Assembly (NCBI GenBank): GCA_902556905.1
Contig: CACDYK010000002.1
Span: forward strand, 57,879-121,878
Reading direction: 5' to 3'
Source of the DNA: an uncultured Pelagibacteraceae bacterium
GTDB taxonomy: Bacteria; Pseudomonadota; Alphaproteobacteria; Pelagibacterales; Pelagibacteraceae
DNA: 64,000 bases
This document shows, piece by piece, positions 17,390 to 27,269 of the stretch (position 1 is its first letter; every line of letters starts with the position of its first letter). Position numbers and translations under genes: made by a program. The notes under the pieces are model-generated. The model was not told the origin of the DNA. It worked only from the letters and a program-made list of their open reading frames with translations, and did not search any database.

Positions 17390-19543
17390 ATGGAGTATTT
17401 AAAAAAATATCCAAAATTATTTCAATGGTTATTTTTGTTAGCTGTATTTTTTGGCTTGTGTTTTGCAATTGATGTACCTGAAACTTATAAATTTATAAGA
17501 GGTCAAGCAGAATTTATTAAAGATCCAAATCAAAGTGTTTATTTCTTCTTAGGTAAAGAAGTCAGGTATTATGCTTTTGATGTATTTTGGAGATTGCCCC
17601 CACTTCTTGGGTGGTTACCAATTTGGATAAACGACTCTTTGTTTTTCTTAATGAATGAGTGGCTGCCAATGGAGTTTTGGAATGAAGATACTCAAGAGTT
17701 TAAAACTCGGCCTTTATTATTACAGATAAGTAGAAATTTAACTTCATTTATGACTTTTTTAATTGAATTAATTAGAGAGATTTTATTAGGCGGGCTTAAT
17801 ACTATTGTTGCCTTTTCTAGCTGGGATTGGATTGATGCAAATCCGTGGGCAGAATTACCAGGATTACCATGGACTATTGTTGCAGCAGGAGCAACCATAC
17901 TTTCTTATAAGTTAAGTGGAAAAGGACTAGCATTATTTGCAGGCTTAACGATGATTTATATTTCAATATTTGGTCAATGGAAGCCTTCAATGCAAACACT
18001 CTCTTTTATACTAGTTGCAGCTCCACTATCGTTTATTTTTGGATTAGGTTTAGGCATAGCAGCATACAAAAGTAAACGTGTTGAAAAAGCTTTGTACCCA
18101 ATCCTATTAGTGATGCAAACTATGCCACAATATGCTGTGTTAGTTCCTGCACTAGTCCTTTTTGGAGTTGGCGATCATGCCGCCGTAATTATTACTATGG
18201 TTGTTGCAGTTCCACCAATGATACTACTTACTATTTTAGGTTTAAGAGCCATACCTCCAGAAGTTATTGAGGCAGGACGAATGAGTGGCTGTACTAATTG
18301 GCAACTAATGCTCAAAGTTTTAATCCCTACAGCAAGACGAGATATTTTAATTGGAGTTAACCAAGTTATTATGGTTTGTTTTTCAATGGCAGTAATATCC
18401 GCATTCATTGGTGCCAAAGGTTTAGGATTTAATTTATTATTAGCATTGAACCAACTTAATATCGGATTAGCGTTAGAAGCTGGCTTGTGTATAAGTTTAA
18501 TTGCAATTCTTCTAGACAAAATGTCTTTAGCTTGGGCAAATAAACAAACTGATTATTTTGGTAATCTGACATTTTTTCAAAGAAATAAAAATGTAATATT
18601 TTTTGCAGCCTCATTTGTAATTGGAATAATTCTTGCATATGTTGGGACTTTTATATTCAAAGGTAGCTTTAATTACTTGTTTGAAATTCCCCATAATAAA
18701 GGAATATCAACAGCAGATTTTTGGAATAAAGGAGTTGATTGGATTTTTGATACTTTCTTCATATATATTAAAGCATTCAATACATGGTTAATTCAAGATG
18801 TGCTTCAGCCGATGAGAGCTTTATATTTAAGAATGCCTGCGGTAGCTACTTTAGTGTTAGCTGTTGGAGCAGGATATTTGATTGGAGGAATTCGTTCAGC
18901 TTTAGTAGTTTGTGCTTTGACTTTATTTATTGCCTTAAGCCCATGGTGGGATAGGGCTTTAGTAACATTGTATATGGCAACTTTTGGAGTGGTAATTTCT
19001 TGTTTAATTGGATTTACCGTTGGAACTTTAAGTTTTCAAAATAAAAAATCAGCTGCATTTATGCTCGGTATTTGTGATATATTTCAAACTTTCCCATCTT
19101 TTGTATATTTAATTCCTGTAATGATGCTTTTTGGAATTACAGACACTTCAGTGTTAATTGCTGTAGTTGTTTATGCAACAATTCCTGCAACAAGATATAC
19201 CATTGAAGGTTTAAGAAGTGTTCCAGTTGGTTTACATGAAGCAGCAACAATGTCTGGTGTAAATAAATTTCAAAGATTAACTAAAATAGAATTTCCTTTA
19301 GCCTTTCCACATATGATGCTTGGTTTAAATCAAACCATAGTATTTGCTCTATTTATGGTGATTATAGGTGCTTTTATTGGTACTGAAGATTTGGGACAAT
19401 ACATTTTAAAAGCACTTTCAGATAAAAATGGAGCTGGTATTGGTTTAACTCTAGGTATCTGTGTTGCTTTCATTGGTTTAATATTTGATAATTTGATACG
19501 AACTTGGGTTAATCAAAGAAAAAAACATCTAGGAATAAGTTAG
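17390..19543 (+). CDS. tmoW: Fused two-domain betaine/TMAO ABC permease
   Basis: 717 residues, about twice a normal ProW. Two complete permease domains are visible, each with an EAA coupling loop: GLRAIPPEVIEAGRMSGCTN in the first half and EGLRSVPVGLHEAATMSG in the second. In most OpuA-like systems two copies of one permease pair up; here the dimer is encoded as one chain with two non-identical halves. It follows the ATPase by 3 bp and converges on tmm. The fusion allows asymmetric substrate paths. Confidence 0.87.
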   Translation: MEYLKKYPKLFQWLFLLAVFFGLCFAIDVPETYKFIRGQAEFIKDPNQSVYFFLGKEVRYYAFDVFWRLPPLLGWLPIWINDSLFFLMNEWLPMEFWNEDTQEFKTRPLLLQISRNLTSFMTFLIELIREILLGGLNTIVAFSSWDWIDANPWAELPGLPWTIVAAGATILSYKLSGKGLALFAGLTMIYISIFGQWKPSMQTLSFILVAAPLSFIFGLGLGIAAYKSKRVEKALYPILLVMQTMPQYAVLVPALVLFGVGDHAAVIITMVVAVPPMILLTILGLRAIPPEVIEAGRMSGCTNWQLMLKVLIPTARRDILIGVNQVIMVCFSMAVISAFIGAKGLGFNLLLALNQLNIGLALEAGLCISLIAILLDKMSLAWANKQTDYFGNLTFFQRNKNVIFFAASFVIGIILAYVGTFIFKGSFNYLFEIPHNKGISTADFWNKGVDWIFDTFFIYIKAFNTWLIQDVLQPMRALYLRMPAVATLVLAVGAGYLIGGIRSALVVCALTLFIALSPWWDRALVTLYMATFGVVISCLIGFTVGTLSFQNKKSAAFMLGICDIFQTFPSFVYLIPVMMLFGITDTSVLIAVVVYATIPATRYTIEGLRSVPVGLHEAATMSGVNKFQRLTKIEFPLAFPHMMLGLNQTIVFALFMVIIGAFIGTEDLGQYILKALSDKNGAGIGLTLGICVAFIGLIFDNLIRTWVNQRKKHLGIS

Positions 19544-19560
19544 GATTAAAATTAAATAAT

Positions 19561-20892
19561 TTATTTATTTAAAAAAGTTTTCAATGAATCGTCCATTGCA
19601 GTTTCCCAAGGAGTATGATGAACTGGTCCAACTGAACCTGTTACTGGTGAAGAAAAAGATTTATTTCTATAAGTCATAATATCATCAACCTTATGATGCT
19701 CCCATTCTTTAAAATGTTTTCTGATTAATTCAAAATCGATTTTTGGATAATCAGATAATGCATGAAGCTCTTTCGTGTATTCAGTTTGAAAGTCAATCAT
19801 TTGATCTGGGTTTTCCAGTTTTTCTTCCATTGATACCCATTTATTTATATCTTTTTCTATTTCAGCATCATTCGGAACTTTTATTTTTTTCATAATTACA
19901 TCTCTTGCAAACCAAGCTTGACAATCAAACATATTAAAAGTGTGAAATTGATCTTGCATACCTAGATAAAAAAGTTTGTGATTTTTTTGCCAAACAACAC
20001 CTTTATACAATTTAGGTGGATACAATCTATTAGTCGTTTGAAGTTTAAGATCTTCAGATATAAAAGGGAAATGATGAAGGTATCCTGTACAAAGAATTAT
20101 TGCATCAGTTTCTTGTTCGTGACCATCTTTGAAAATTGCCTTGTTTCCTTCAAGTCTATCTAAATGATAAACTTCTTTCATACCTTTGGGCCATTTAAAT
20201 CCCATTGGATTATGTCTGTAACCTATAGTTACGCTTTTTGCTCCATATTTATGACATTGTAGAGCAACATCTTCTGCAGAATAACTACTTCCTAAAACAA
20301 CAACATCTTTACCTCTAAACTCTTCTGCATCTCTAAAATCGTGAGAATGCATTATTCTTCCTGGAAAAGATTTCATTCCAGGATATTCAGGTATAAATGG
20401 AACTGAAAAATGTCCAGTTGATACAACCACATAATCAAATTTTTCTTTTAAAATTAAATCATCTTTTTTGTTTCTGTATGTAAGCTCAAAACTGTCATTG
20501 TTATAAGTTACATTGGTAACAGTTGTGTTGAACTTTACTTTATTTTTAAGATTTCCTTTTTTTACTCTCCCCAAAATATAATCATATAAAACTTCTCTTG
20601 GTGGGAAAGAAGGAATTGGTTTTCCAAAATGTTCATCAAATGAATAATCAGCAAATTCCAAACATTCTTTTGGACCATTTGACCAAAGATATCTATACAT
20701 ACTGTTAGGAACAGGATCTCCATACTGATCAGATCCAGTTCTCCAGCTATAATTCCATAGGCCACCCCAATCTTCTTGTTTATCAAAACAAAGTATTTCA
20801 GGTACTTTTTCACCCTTCTTTTCAGCTTGTTCAAAAGATCTAAGCATCGATAAACCACAAGGGCCAGCACCAATTATAGCAACTTTAGTCAT
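19561..20892 (-). CDS. tmm: Trimethylamine monooxygenase (FMO family)
   Basis: 443 residues from ATG at 20892. That start is preferred over an in-frame TTG at 20907 because GGAG lies just upstream of it. FAD motif VAIIGAGPCGLSML at the N-terminus, NADPH motif VVVLGSSYSAEDVALQ near the middle, the FMO identifying run FPGRIMHSHDFR and ILCTGYLHHFPF are all present. Tmm oxidises trimethylamine to TMAO with NADPH and oxygen in the cytoplasm, feeding Tdm. The gene converges on the transporter operon 17 bp away. Other FMOs act on sulfides or indole, but length, motifs and linkage to tdm favour Tmm. Confidence 0.93.
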   Translation of the reverse strand: MTKVAIIGAGPCGLSMLRSFEQAEKKGEKVPEILCFDKQEDWGGLWNYSWRTGSDQYGDPVPNSMYRYLWSNGPKECLEFADYSFDEHFGKPIPSFPPREVLYDYILGRVKKGNLKNKVKFNTTVTNVTYNNDSFELTYRNKKDDLILKEKFDYVVVSTGHFSVPFIPEYPGMKSFPGRIMHSHDFRDAEEFRGKDVVVLGSSYSAEDVALQCHKYGAKSVTIGYRHNPMGFKWPKGMKEVYHLDRLEGNKAIFKDGHEQETDAIILCTGYLHHFPFISEDLKLQTTNRLYPPKLYKGVVWQKNHKLFYLGMQDQFHTFNMFDCQAWFARDVIMKKIKVPNDAEIEKDINKWVSMEEKLENPDQMIDFQTEYTKELHALSDYPKIDFELIRKHFKEWEHHKVDDIMTYRNKSFSSPVTGSVGPVHHTPWETAMDDSLKTFLNK

Positions 20893-20986
20893 AAATATGA
20901 TCTCCAATATAATAATTTTATAATTCTACTTTACTAACAAATATCTGAAAATTACAATGAAAAAATACTAACCTAAGAAAGAATTT

Positions 20987-22465
20987 TTGAAAAAATTATT
21001 ATTATCAATTGATCAGGGAACAACTTCATCGCGATCTATATTATTTGATCTTAAAGGAAAGAAAATTTTTTCATCACAAATTGAGTTTGAACAAATATTT
21101 CCAAATTCAGGTTGGGTTGAACACAATCCTGAGGAAATTTGGAGAGTAACTTTAAAAACCATCAAGGAAGCAATAAATAAAAGTAAAAAATTAAAATCAA
21201 AGATTATTTCAATAGGAATAACCAATCAAAGAGAAACAACTATACTGTGGGATAAAGATACTGGCAAACCAATATATAATGCAATTGTTTGGCAGGATAG
21301 AAGAACACAAAAAATTTGTGAGAATTTAAAAAATAGAAATTTAGAAAATTCATTTAGAAAGAAAACTGGATTATTTATTGATCCATATTTTTCAGCAACA
21401 AAAGTAAAATGGATAATAGATAACATTCCTTCAGCAAAGAAATTTATTAAAAATAAAAGGTTAATGTTTGGAACTATAGATACTTTTTTGATTTGGAGAT
21501 TAACAAATAAAAAAAATCATTTTACTGACGCTACAAATGCTAGTCGCACTATGATGTTTAATATAAACACAAATAAATGGGATGATGAAATTCTTAAAAA
21601 ATTGAATATTCCTAAGTCAATTTTACCATCTGTTAAAAATTCTGCAGATTATTTTGGAACAACATCAAAAAAAATAATTGGTGAAGAAATCTCAATTAAT
21701 GCTGTATTAGGTGATCAACAAGCTGCTGCAGTAGGTCAGGCTTGTTTCAATAAAGGCTCTGTTAAATGTACTTATGGAACAGGAGCGTTTGCAATAATGA
21801 ATACAGGAAACAGTAAAATTTTATCTAAGAATAAATTATTAACAACAATTTGTTACAGATTAAAAAATAAAAATACATACGCACTAGAGGGATCAATTTT
21901 TATTGCTGGAGCAGGTGTTCAATGGTTAAGAGATAAATTAAAATTAATTAATAATGCGAAAGAGACAGAAAAAATTGCAAATTCTCAAAAAAATAATGAT
22001 GGAATTTATATTGTACCAGCTTTTACTGGTTTGGGAGCTCCATATTGGAGTCCTGACTCAAGAGGAATAATTACAGGATTAACAAGAAATACAAACTGGA
22101 AAAATTTAGTAAGAGCTGTGATCGAGTCGGTTGCCTATCAAAGTTATGACTTATTTGAATCCATGAGAAAAGATGGCTCTAAGCCAAAAATAATTAAAGT
22201 TGATGGAGGTATGATTGCCAATAATTGGTTTGCACAATTTTTATCTAACATTTTAGATACAAATGTATTAAGACCAAAAATTCAAGAAACTACAGCTCTA
22301 GGTGTTGCTTTTTTTGCAGCTTACCAAGTGGGTGAATTTAAATCTCTTGATGAAATAAGTAGAAAATGGAAAAAAGATGCAATGTTTAAGCCTAAATTTA
22401 GTAAAAAATTGAGAGTTAATTTATTGAAGGGATGGCAACAAGCAATTAGAAAAACTCTAGCCTAG
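20987..22465 (+). CDS. glpK: Glycerol kinase
   Basis: 492 residues of the FGGY kinase family. LLLSIDQGTTSSRSILFDL at the N-terminus binds phosphate, GITNQRETTILWDKDTGKP lies at the glycerol site, and VDGGMIANNWFAQFLSNIL is in the C-terminal ATPase core. It uses TTG as start at 20987, with AAGAAAG upstream; no in-frame ATG fits. It forms glycerol 3-phosphate, and gpsA follows 9 bp later, so the pair would carry glycerol to dihydroxyacetone phosphate. It is the first gene of a four-gene unit. Confidence 0.93.
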   Translation: MKKLLLSIDQGTTSSRSILFDLKGKKIFSSQIEFEQIFPNSGWVEHNPEEIWRVTLKTIKEAINKSKKLKSKIISIGITNQRETTILWDKDTGKPIYNAIVWQDRRTQKICENLKNRNLENSFRKKTGLFIDPYFSATKVKWIIDNIPSAKKFIKNKRLMFGTIDTFLIWRLTNKKNHFTDATNASRTMMFNINTNKWDDEILKKLNIPKSILPSVKNSADYFGTTSKKIIGEEISINAVLGDQQAAAVGQACFNKGSVKCTYGTGAFAIMNTGNSKILSKNKLLTTICYRLKNKNTYALEGSIFIAGAGVQWLRDKLKLINNAKETEKIANSQKNNDGIYIVPAFTGLGAPYWSPDSRGIITGLTRNTNWKNLVRAVIESVAYQSYDLFESMRKDGSKPKIIKVDGGMIANNWFAQFLSNILDTNVLRPKIQETTALGVAFFAAYQVGEFKSLDEISRKWKKDAMFKPKFSKKLRVNLLKGWQQAIRKTLA

Positions 22466-22474
22466 TATTAAGCT

Positions 22475-23503
22475 ATGAAAAAAATAATAATTATAGGAGC
22501 TGGTGCTATGGGATCTGCTTTTGGTGTGCCATGTGTTGAGAATAAAAATGATGTCACTATAGTTGGCACACATTTAGAGCAAGAATTAATAGATGAAATC
22601 AAATCAAAAAGTCAAATTCATCCCACTTTAAAAACACAATTACCAAAAGAAATAAAATTTGAAAGATTTGATAAATTACAAAGCTTATTGTCTAAAAGTC
22701 CAGATATCATAATCTGTGGAGTAAGTTCGATTGGGATTGAGTGGTTTGTAGAACAAATTTCTAAAACTTATAAAAAAAAATTGCCATTAGTGTTATTAAC
22801 AAAAGGCCTATCAATTTTTGATGGTGATCTTATAACTCTTTCAGATAAGATAAAAAATCTTTTAAAAAATAATGGTCACTCAGAAATAAATATTTCAGCT
22901 ATTAAAGGACCTTGCCTTGCTGTAGGTTTAGCAAATAAGATGAGAACAGGAACTGTTATTGCTAATCAAGATATAAAAGAATCCCAATATTTGAAAAAAA
23001 TTATTTCTACAAATTATTATTCTGCTGAAATATCTGAAGATATAAGTGGAGTTGAACTCTCAGGTGCAATTAAAAATATTTATTCTATGTTGATTGGTGC
23101 ATCAGAAGGATTAAGTAATTCTAAAGCAACAAAGGAAATTCAATCTAAATATTTCTTAAACACAGCAGCATCTTTAATTCATAGATCTATTTCAGAAATG
23201 GTTGAATTTGTTTCTCATTACGGAGGTAAACCCGAAACTGTTTATGGTTTAGCAGGTCTTGGTGATTTATACGTTAGCGCAATTGGTGGAAGAAATAGTT
23301 TAATGGGAAAATATTTAGGAGAAGGATATTTGTATAATGAAGCTAAAGAAAAGTTTATGAAAAATATAACTGTAGAAGGTGCACAATTAGCTTTAGAGAT
23401 AGGTCCAAAAATTTTACAAGATTTAAATCCAAAACACTTTCCACTAATGTTTAGTATGTTACAAACTATTTGTGAAAAAAAGAAATTAGAAATTAGCTGG
23501 TAA
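22475..23503 (+). CDS. gpsA: NAD(P)-dependent glycerol-3-phosphate dehydrogenase
   Basis: 342 residues. The Rossmann motif IIIIGAGAMGSAFGV opens the protein, and the C-terminal helical domain has GVELSGAIKNIYSMLIGASEGLS and YGLAGLGDLYVSA, both characteristic of GpsA. It interconverts glycerol 3-phosphate and dihydroxyacetone phosphate. Its location after glpK suggests it may run in the catabolic direction here, replacing a GlpD flavoenzyme; this is inference. Its stop directly abuts the next ATG. Confidence 0.9.
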   Translation: MKKIIIIGAGAMGSAFGVPCVENKNDVTIVGTHLEQELIDEIKSKSQIHPTLKTQLPKEIKFERFDKLQSLLSKSPDIIICGVSSIGIEWFVEQISKTYKKKLPLVLLTKGLSIFDGDLITLSDKIKNLLKNNGHSEINISAIKGPCLAVGLANKMRTGTVIANQDIKESQYLKKIISTNYYSAEISEDISGVELSGAIKNIYSMLIGASEGLSNSKATKEIQSKYFLNTAASLIHRSISEMVEFVSHYGGKPETVYGLAGLGDLYVSAIGGRNSLMGKYLGEGYLYNEAKEKFMKNITVEGAQLALEIGPKILQDLNPKHFPLMFSMLQTICEKKKLEISW

Positions 23504-24661
23504 ATGAAATCAAATTGGAATTATCCAACTACAGTTTGGACAGGTGAAGACAGATCTTCAGATATTATTGAGGCTTGTTCGTTTGCTAAAATTAGTTCAC
23601 CTTTATTTGTTACCGATAAAGATTTAATTACATTACCAATGACCTCAAAAGTTTTAGATAATTTAAAAAAAAGATTTAAAAGTATTGAAGTTTTTTCAAA
23701 TTTTTCAGGTAACCCATTTGGAAAAAATATAACTGAAGGAGTAGAATTATATAATAAAAGTAAATGTGACGGAGTTATTGCCTTTGGCGGAGGAAGTGCT
23801 CTTGATGTAGGAAAAGGAATTGCTTTCATGAATGGCCAAACTAGACCTATATGGGATTTTGAAGATATTGGTGATTATTGGAAAAGAGCTGATGACAGTA
23901 AAATTTCACCAATTATTGCTATTCCAACAACTGCAGGAACTGGCTCTGAAACTGGCAGAGCATCAGCTATAGTTAATGAAGAAACAGGAGTAAAAAAAAT
24001 TATTTTTCATCCTAAATTTATGCCAACTGTTGTTATTTTAGATCCAAAACTGACAATAGATTTACCTCCTAGAATTACTGCCGCAACAGGAATGGATGCA
24101 TTAGCACATAATCTTGAAGCATTTTGTGCACCAGGATTTCATCCAATGGCAGATGGAATAGCTCTTGAAGGTATGAAATTAATTAAAAACTCATTAAGCG
24201 AGGCAGTAAAAAATGGAAATAATCTTAAGGCAAGATCTGAAATGTTGGCAGCAGCCAGTATGGGATCGACAGCATTTCAAAAAGGTTTAGGAGCGATCCA
24301 TTCTCTTAGTCATCCTGTAAATGCACAATTTAATATTCACCATGGTTTATCCAATGCAATATTTATGCCTTATGTTTTAACTTTTAATAAAAGTGAAATA
24401 TCAAATAAGATTATTTCAATATGTGACTATCTTGGATTAGAAAAATCATTTGAAAGTTTTGTTAACTGGACAATGGATTTAAGAGAAGAATTTAAAATCC
24501 CACATAAGATATCTGATGTTATTGATCAAGATAAAATGGATTTAGATAAATTATCAGAAATGGCTTTTGAGGATCCATCCACTGGAGGAAATCCAAAAAA
24601 ACTTACAAAAAAAGATATGAAAAATATGTATGAACATAGTATTTCAGGGGATTTGTTTTAA
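23504..24661 (+). CDS. Iron-containing alcohol dehydrogenase
   Basis: 385 residues of the Fe-ADH family. The NAD site is DGVIAFGGGSALDVGKGIAF, with PTTAGTGSETG following. Metal ligands are the Asp and His of GMDALAHNLEAF and the histidines in GAIHSLSHPVNAQFNIHHGLSNA. It oxidises an alcohol or reduces an aldehyde in the cytoplasm; the substrate is unknown. No space separates it from gpsA or the amidotransferase, so the four genes act together. Glycerol or a glycerol-derived aldehyde is a reasonable guess. Confidence 0.85.
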   Translation: MKSNWNYPTTVWTGEDRSSDIIEACSFAKISSPLFVTDKDLITLPMTSKVLDNLKKRFKSIEVFSNFSGNPFGKNITEGVELYNKSKCDGVIAFGGGSALDVGKGIAFMNGQTRPIWDFEDIGDYWKRADDSKISPIIAIPTTAGTGSETGRASAIVNEETGVKKIIFHPKFMPTVVILDPKLTIDLPPRITAATGMDALAHNLEAFCAPGFHPMADGIALEGMKLIKNSLSEAVKNGNNLKARSEMLAAASMGSTAFQKGLGAIHSLSHPVNAQFNIHHGLSNAIFMPYVLTFNKSEISNKIISICDYLGLEKSFESFVNWTMDLREEFKIPHKISDVIDQDKMDLDKLSEMAFEDPSTGGNPKKLTKKDMKNMYEHSISGDLF

Positions 24662-25453
24662 ATGAGAGATCTAAATATTCTAATTTGTGAAGGGAATACG
24701 CCAGAAGAAGGTAAAGTATTTACTGATGTAGGAATACCAACTCACACAGAAAGTTTAAAAGAAAGTTTGGCCAATTTTAATACAAATCTAAAAATAGATG
24801 TTTTGAATCCTTGCTTGGAATTAGACTTAAATCAAATAGTGCCTAATCTAAATAAATATGATGGTTTAATTTGGGGTGGAAGTAGTTTGAATATTTATAA
24901 TGATTCACCAGAAATTAGAAGGCAAATTTCTTTTATGAAAGAATGTTTTAAAAATATAAATAAGATCTTAGCGATTTGTTGGGGAATGCAAGTTGCTGTT
25001 ACAGCAGCAGGAGGGGAGGTAAAAAAAGGAGTTAATGGATCACATATTGGAATTGCTAATGAGGTTCAACTTACAGATAGTGGTATCAACAATTCTTTTT
25101 ACAAAGATAAAAGTAAAAAATTTAACACGCCAGCTTTTAATTTTGATGAGGTGGTGACTGTTCCTCAAAATTCAGTGCATCTAGCTTTTAACAAGATAAA
25201 CAAAATTCAAGGTCTAAACTTTAAATCTGGGGTGAGTGAAATTTGGGGATTACAGTATCATCCAGAAATAACTTATGAAAAAATGATTGATATAATTAAG
25301 TTTAGAAAAAAAGCATTAATTGAAAATAGAAAAAGATTTCAAAATGAAGATGAAATTAACAATCATATAAATTTTATTAAAGACGAAATTAAAATATCTG
25401 AAAAAAATTCTAGAATGGTGGAATTAAGAAATTGGTTAAATATTATTAGTTAG
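24662..25453 (+). CDS. Class I glutamine amidotransferase-like protein
   Basis: 263 residues. The nucleophile Cys is in ILAICWGMQVAVTAAGGEV and the His-Glu pair in GLQYHPEITYEKM, as in GMP-synthase-type amidotransferases. No synthetase domain is attached. Homologues hydrolyse glutamine or gamma-glutamyl compounds. Its stop is 3 bp from the convergent fhs stop. Its link to the glycerol genes is unexplained. Confidence 0.8.
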   Translation: MRDLNILICEGNTPEEGKVFTDVGIPTHTESLKESLANFNTNLKIDVLNPCLELDLNQIVPNLNKYDGLIWGGSSLNIYNDSPEIRRQISFMKECFKNINKILAICWGMQVAVTAAGGEVKKGVNGSHIGIANEVQLTDSGINNSFYKDKSKKFNTPAFNFDEVVTVPQNSVHLAFNKINKIQGLNFKSGVSEIWGLQYHPEITYEKMIDIIKFRKKALIENRKRFQNEDEINNHINFIKDEIKISEKNSRMVELRNWLNIIS

Positions 25454-25456
25454 TAT

Positions 25457-27142
25457 TTAAAATAAACCTTCTATTTCACCATTTTTATTTAGTTTGATAG
25501 AGTCTGCAGCTGGAACTCTTGGTAATCCTGGCATTGTCATAATAGCTCCACATACAACAACGATAAATTCTGCTCCAGAAGAAAGTCTGATTTCTCTAAT
25601 TGGTAGTGCATGTCCGCTTGGTGCACCTTTTAGATTTGGATCAGTTGAAAAACTATACTGAGTTTTAGCAACACAAATAGGCAATTCTCCAAAGCCAGCT
25701 TCTTCAAAACCTTTTAATTGGTCTCTAATTTTTGTGTCAGCAATAACTTCATCAGCTCTATATATTTCTTTAGCTATAGTCTCTATCTTTTTAAATAATG
25801 GAGTTTTACTTTCATATAAAAATTGAAATTTAGCTTCATCTTTTTCACATAACTCAGAAACGTGAGCTGCAAGTTCTTTTGTACCTTCTCCACCATTAGC
25901 CCAATGAGTACACAGACTTGCTTTAACTCCCATTCCGTCACAAAATTCTATTAATGCTTTCACTTCATTATCTGTATCTTTAATGAAATGGTTAACAGCA
26001 ACAGCAACAGGTAGACCAAACTTTTGAACATTTTGAATATGTCTTTCAAGATTTATAAGTCCTTTTTTAAGAGCATCTACGTTTTCATTTTTAAGATCAT
26101 CTTTTGCAACACCACCATGCATTTTTAATGCTCTGATAGTTGCCACAATTACTACGCAACTTGGTTTTAAATTTGATTTTCTACATTTTATATCAAGAAA
26201 TTTTTCAGCCCCTAAGTCAGCACCAAATCCTGCTTCTGTCACAACATAATCTGCAAGTTTTAATCCTGTCTTTGTTGCAATTACAGAATTACATCCGTGA
26301 GCAATATTTGCAAACGGACCACCATGAATAATTGCAGGGTTGTTTTCCAATGTTTGAGTTACGTTTGGTCTAATAGCATCTTTTAACAAAACAGTCATAG
26401 GACCTTGAGCTTTTAAATCTTTTGCAAATACAGGTTTTTTATCTCTAGTATATGCAATTGTTATATTTCCAATTCTTTTTTCTAAATCTTCTAGATCATT
26501 TGATAAACAAAAGATTGCCATGATTTCAGATGCAACTGTGATATCAAAACCATCTTCTCTTGGAAAACCATTTGCAACTCCGCCTAAGTTAATATTAATA
26601 GATCTCAATGAACGATCATTCATATCCATTACTCTTTTCCAAACAATTCTTCTAACATCTATATCTAATTTATTACCCCAATAGATATGATTATCAATTA
26701 ATGCAGACAAAAGATTGTGTGCAGAAGTAATTGCATGAAAATCCCCAGTAAAATGTAAATTAATTTGTTCCATAGGAACAACTTGAGCGTATCCACCACC
26801 AGCAGCTCCACCCTTCATTCCAAAAGAGGGACCAAGACTTGGCTCTCTTAAACAAACTATGGATTTTTTTCCTATTTTGTTTAAGCCATCATTTAATCCA
26901 ACTGATGTGGTAGTTTTACCTTCACCTGCAGGAGTAGGAGTGATTGCAGTGACTAAAATTAACTTGCCATCTGGTTTATCCTTTAAAGTGTCTAAATATT
27001 CTAAATTAATTTTTGCAATGTGTCTTCCCATAGGGCTGAAAGCAGCACTCTCATCTGGTACATTTATCTTTGCTAAAATATCATTTATAGGTTGCATTTT
27101 AGCTTCTCTAGCTATTTGAATATCTGACTTAGCATCACTCAT
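25457..27142 (-). CDS. fhs: Formate--tetrahydrofolate ligase
   Basis: 561 residues with the P-loop [19 protein letters not shown] and the family stretches [22 protein letters not shown] and [20 protein letters not shown]. It interconverts formate plus THF plus ATP with 10-formyl-THF. In a cell that demethylates osmolytes it can run backwards, yielding ATP from methyl-group oxidation. It diverges from the sarcosine oxidase / N-methylglutamate dehydrogenase operon, whose large subunit makes methylene-THF. Confidence 0.95.
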   Translation of the reverse strand: MSDAKSDIQIAREAKMQPINDILAKINVPDESAAFSPMGRHIAKINLEYLDTLKDKPDGKLILVTAITPTPAGEGKTTTSVGLNDGLNKIGKKSIVCLREPSLGPSFGMKGGAAGGGYAQVVPMEQINLHFTGDFHAITSAHNLLSALIDNHIYWGNKLDIDVRRIVWKRVMDMNDRSLRSININLGGVANGFPREDGFDITVASEIMAIFCLSNDLEDLEKRIGNITIAYTRDKKPVFAKDLKAQGPMTVLLKDAIRPNVTQTLENNPAIIHGGPFANIAHGCNSVIATKTGLKLADYVVTEAGFGADLGAEKFLDIKCRKSNLKPSCVVIVATIRALKMHGGVAKDDLKNENVDALKKGLINLERHIQNVQKFGLPVAVAVNHFIKDTDNEVKALIEFCDGMGVKASLCTHWANGGEGTKELAAHVSELCEKDEAKFQFLYESKTPLFKKIETIAKEIYRADEVIADTKIRDQLKGFEEAGFGELPICVAKTQYSFSTDPNLKGAPSGHALPIREIRLSSGAEFIVVVCGAIMTMPGLPRVPAADSIKLNKNGEIEGLF

Positions 27143-27269
27143 TTAAAATCCTAAAGTTATAAATTTTTATTGATGACTTCTTATCCTTTTTTGTCATCTT
27201 TGGAAACTTCTAAAAAATATATATAAAAAAAATAAGAACTATTTATATTCTTTGAGATAAAAATATCTG

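Noticed and set aside
18175..18519. Minus-strand open frame of 114 codons
   Set aside because: Antisense to the fused permease, whose domain match is clear.
27143..27269. Possible glycine or SAM riboswitch between fhs and soxB, and also before the DMG dehydrogenase-like gene
   Set aside because: I looked for conserved aptamer cores and paired stems known from SAR11 and found none.
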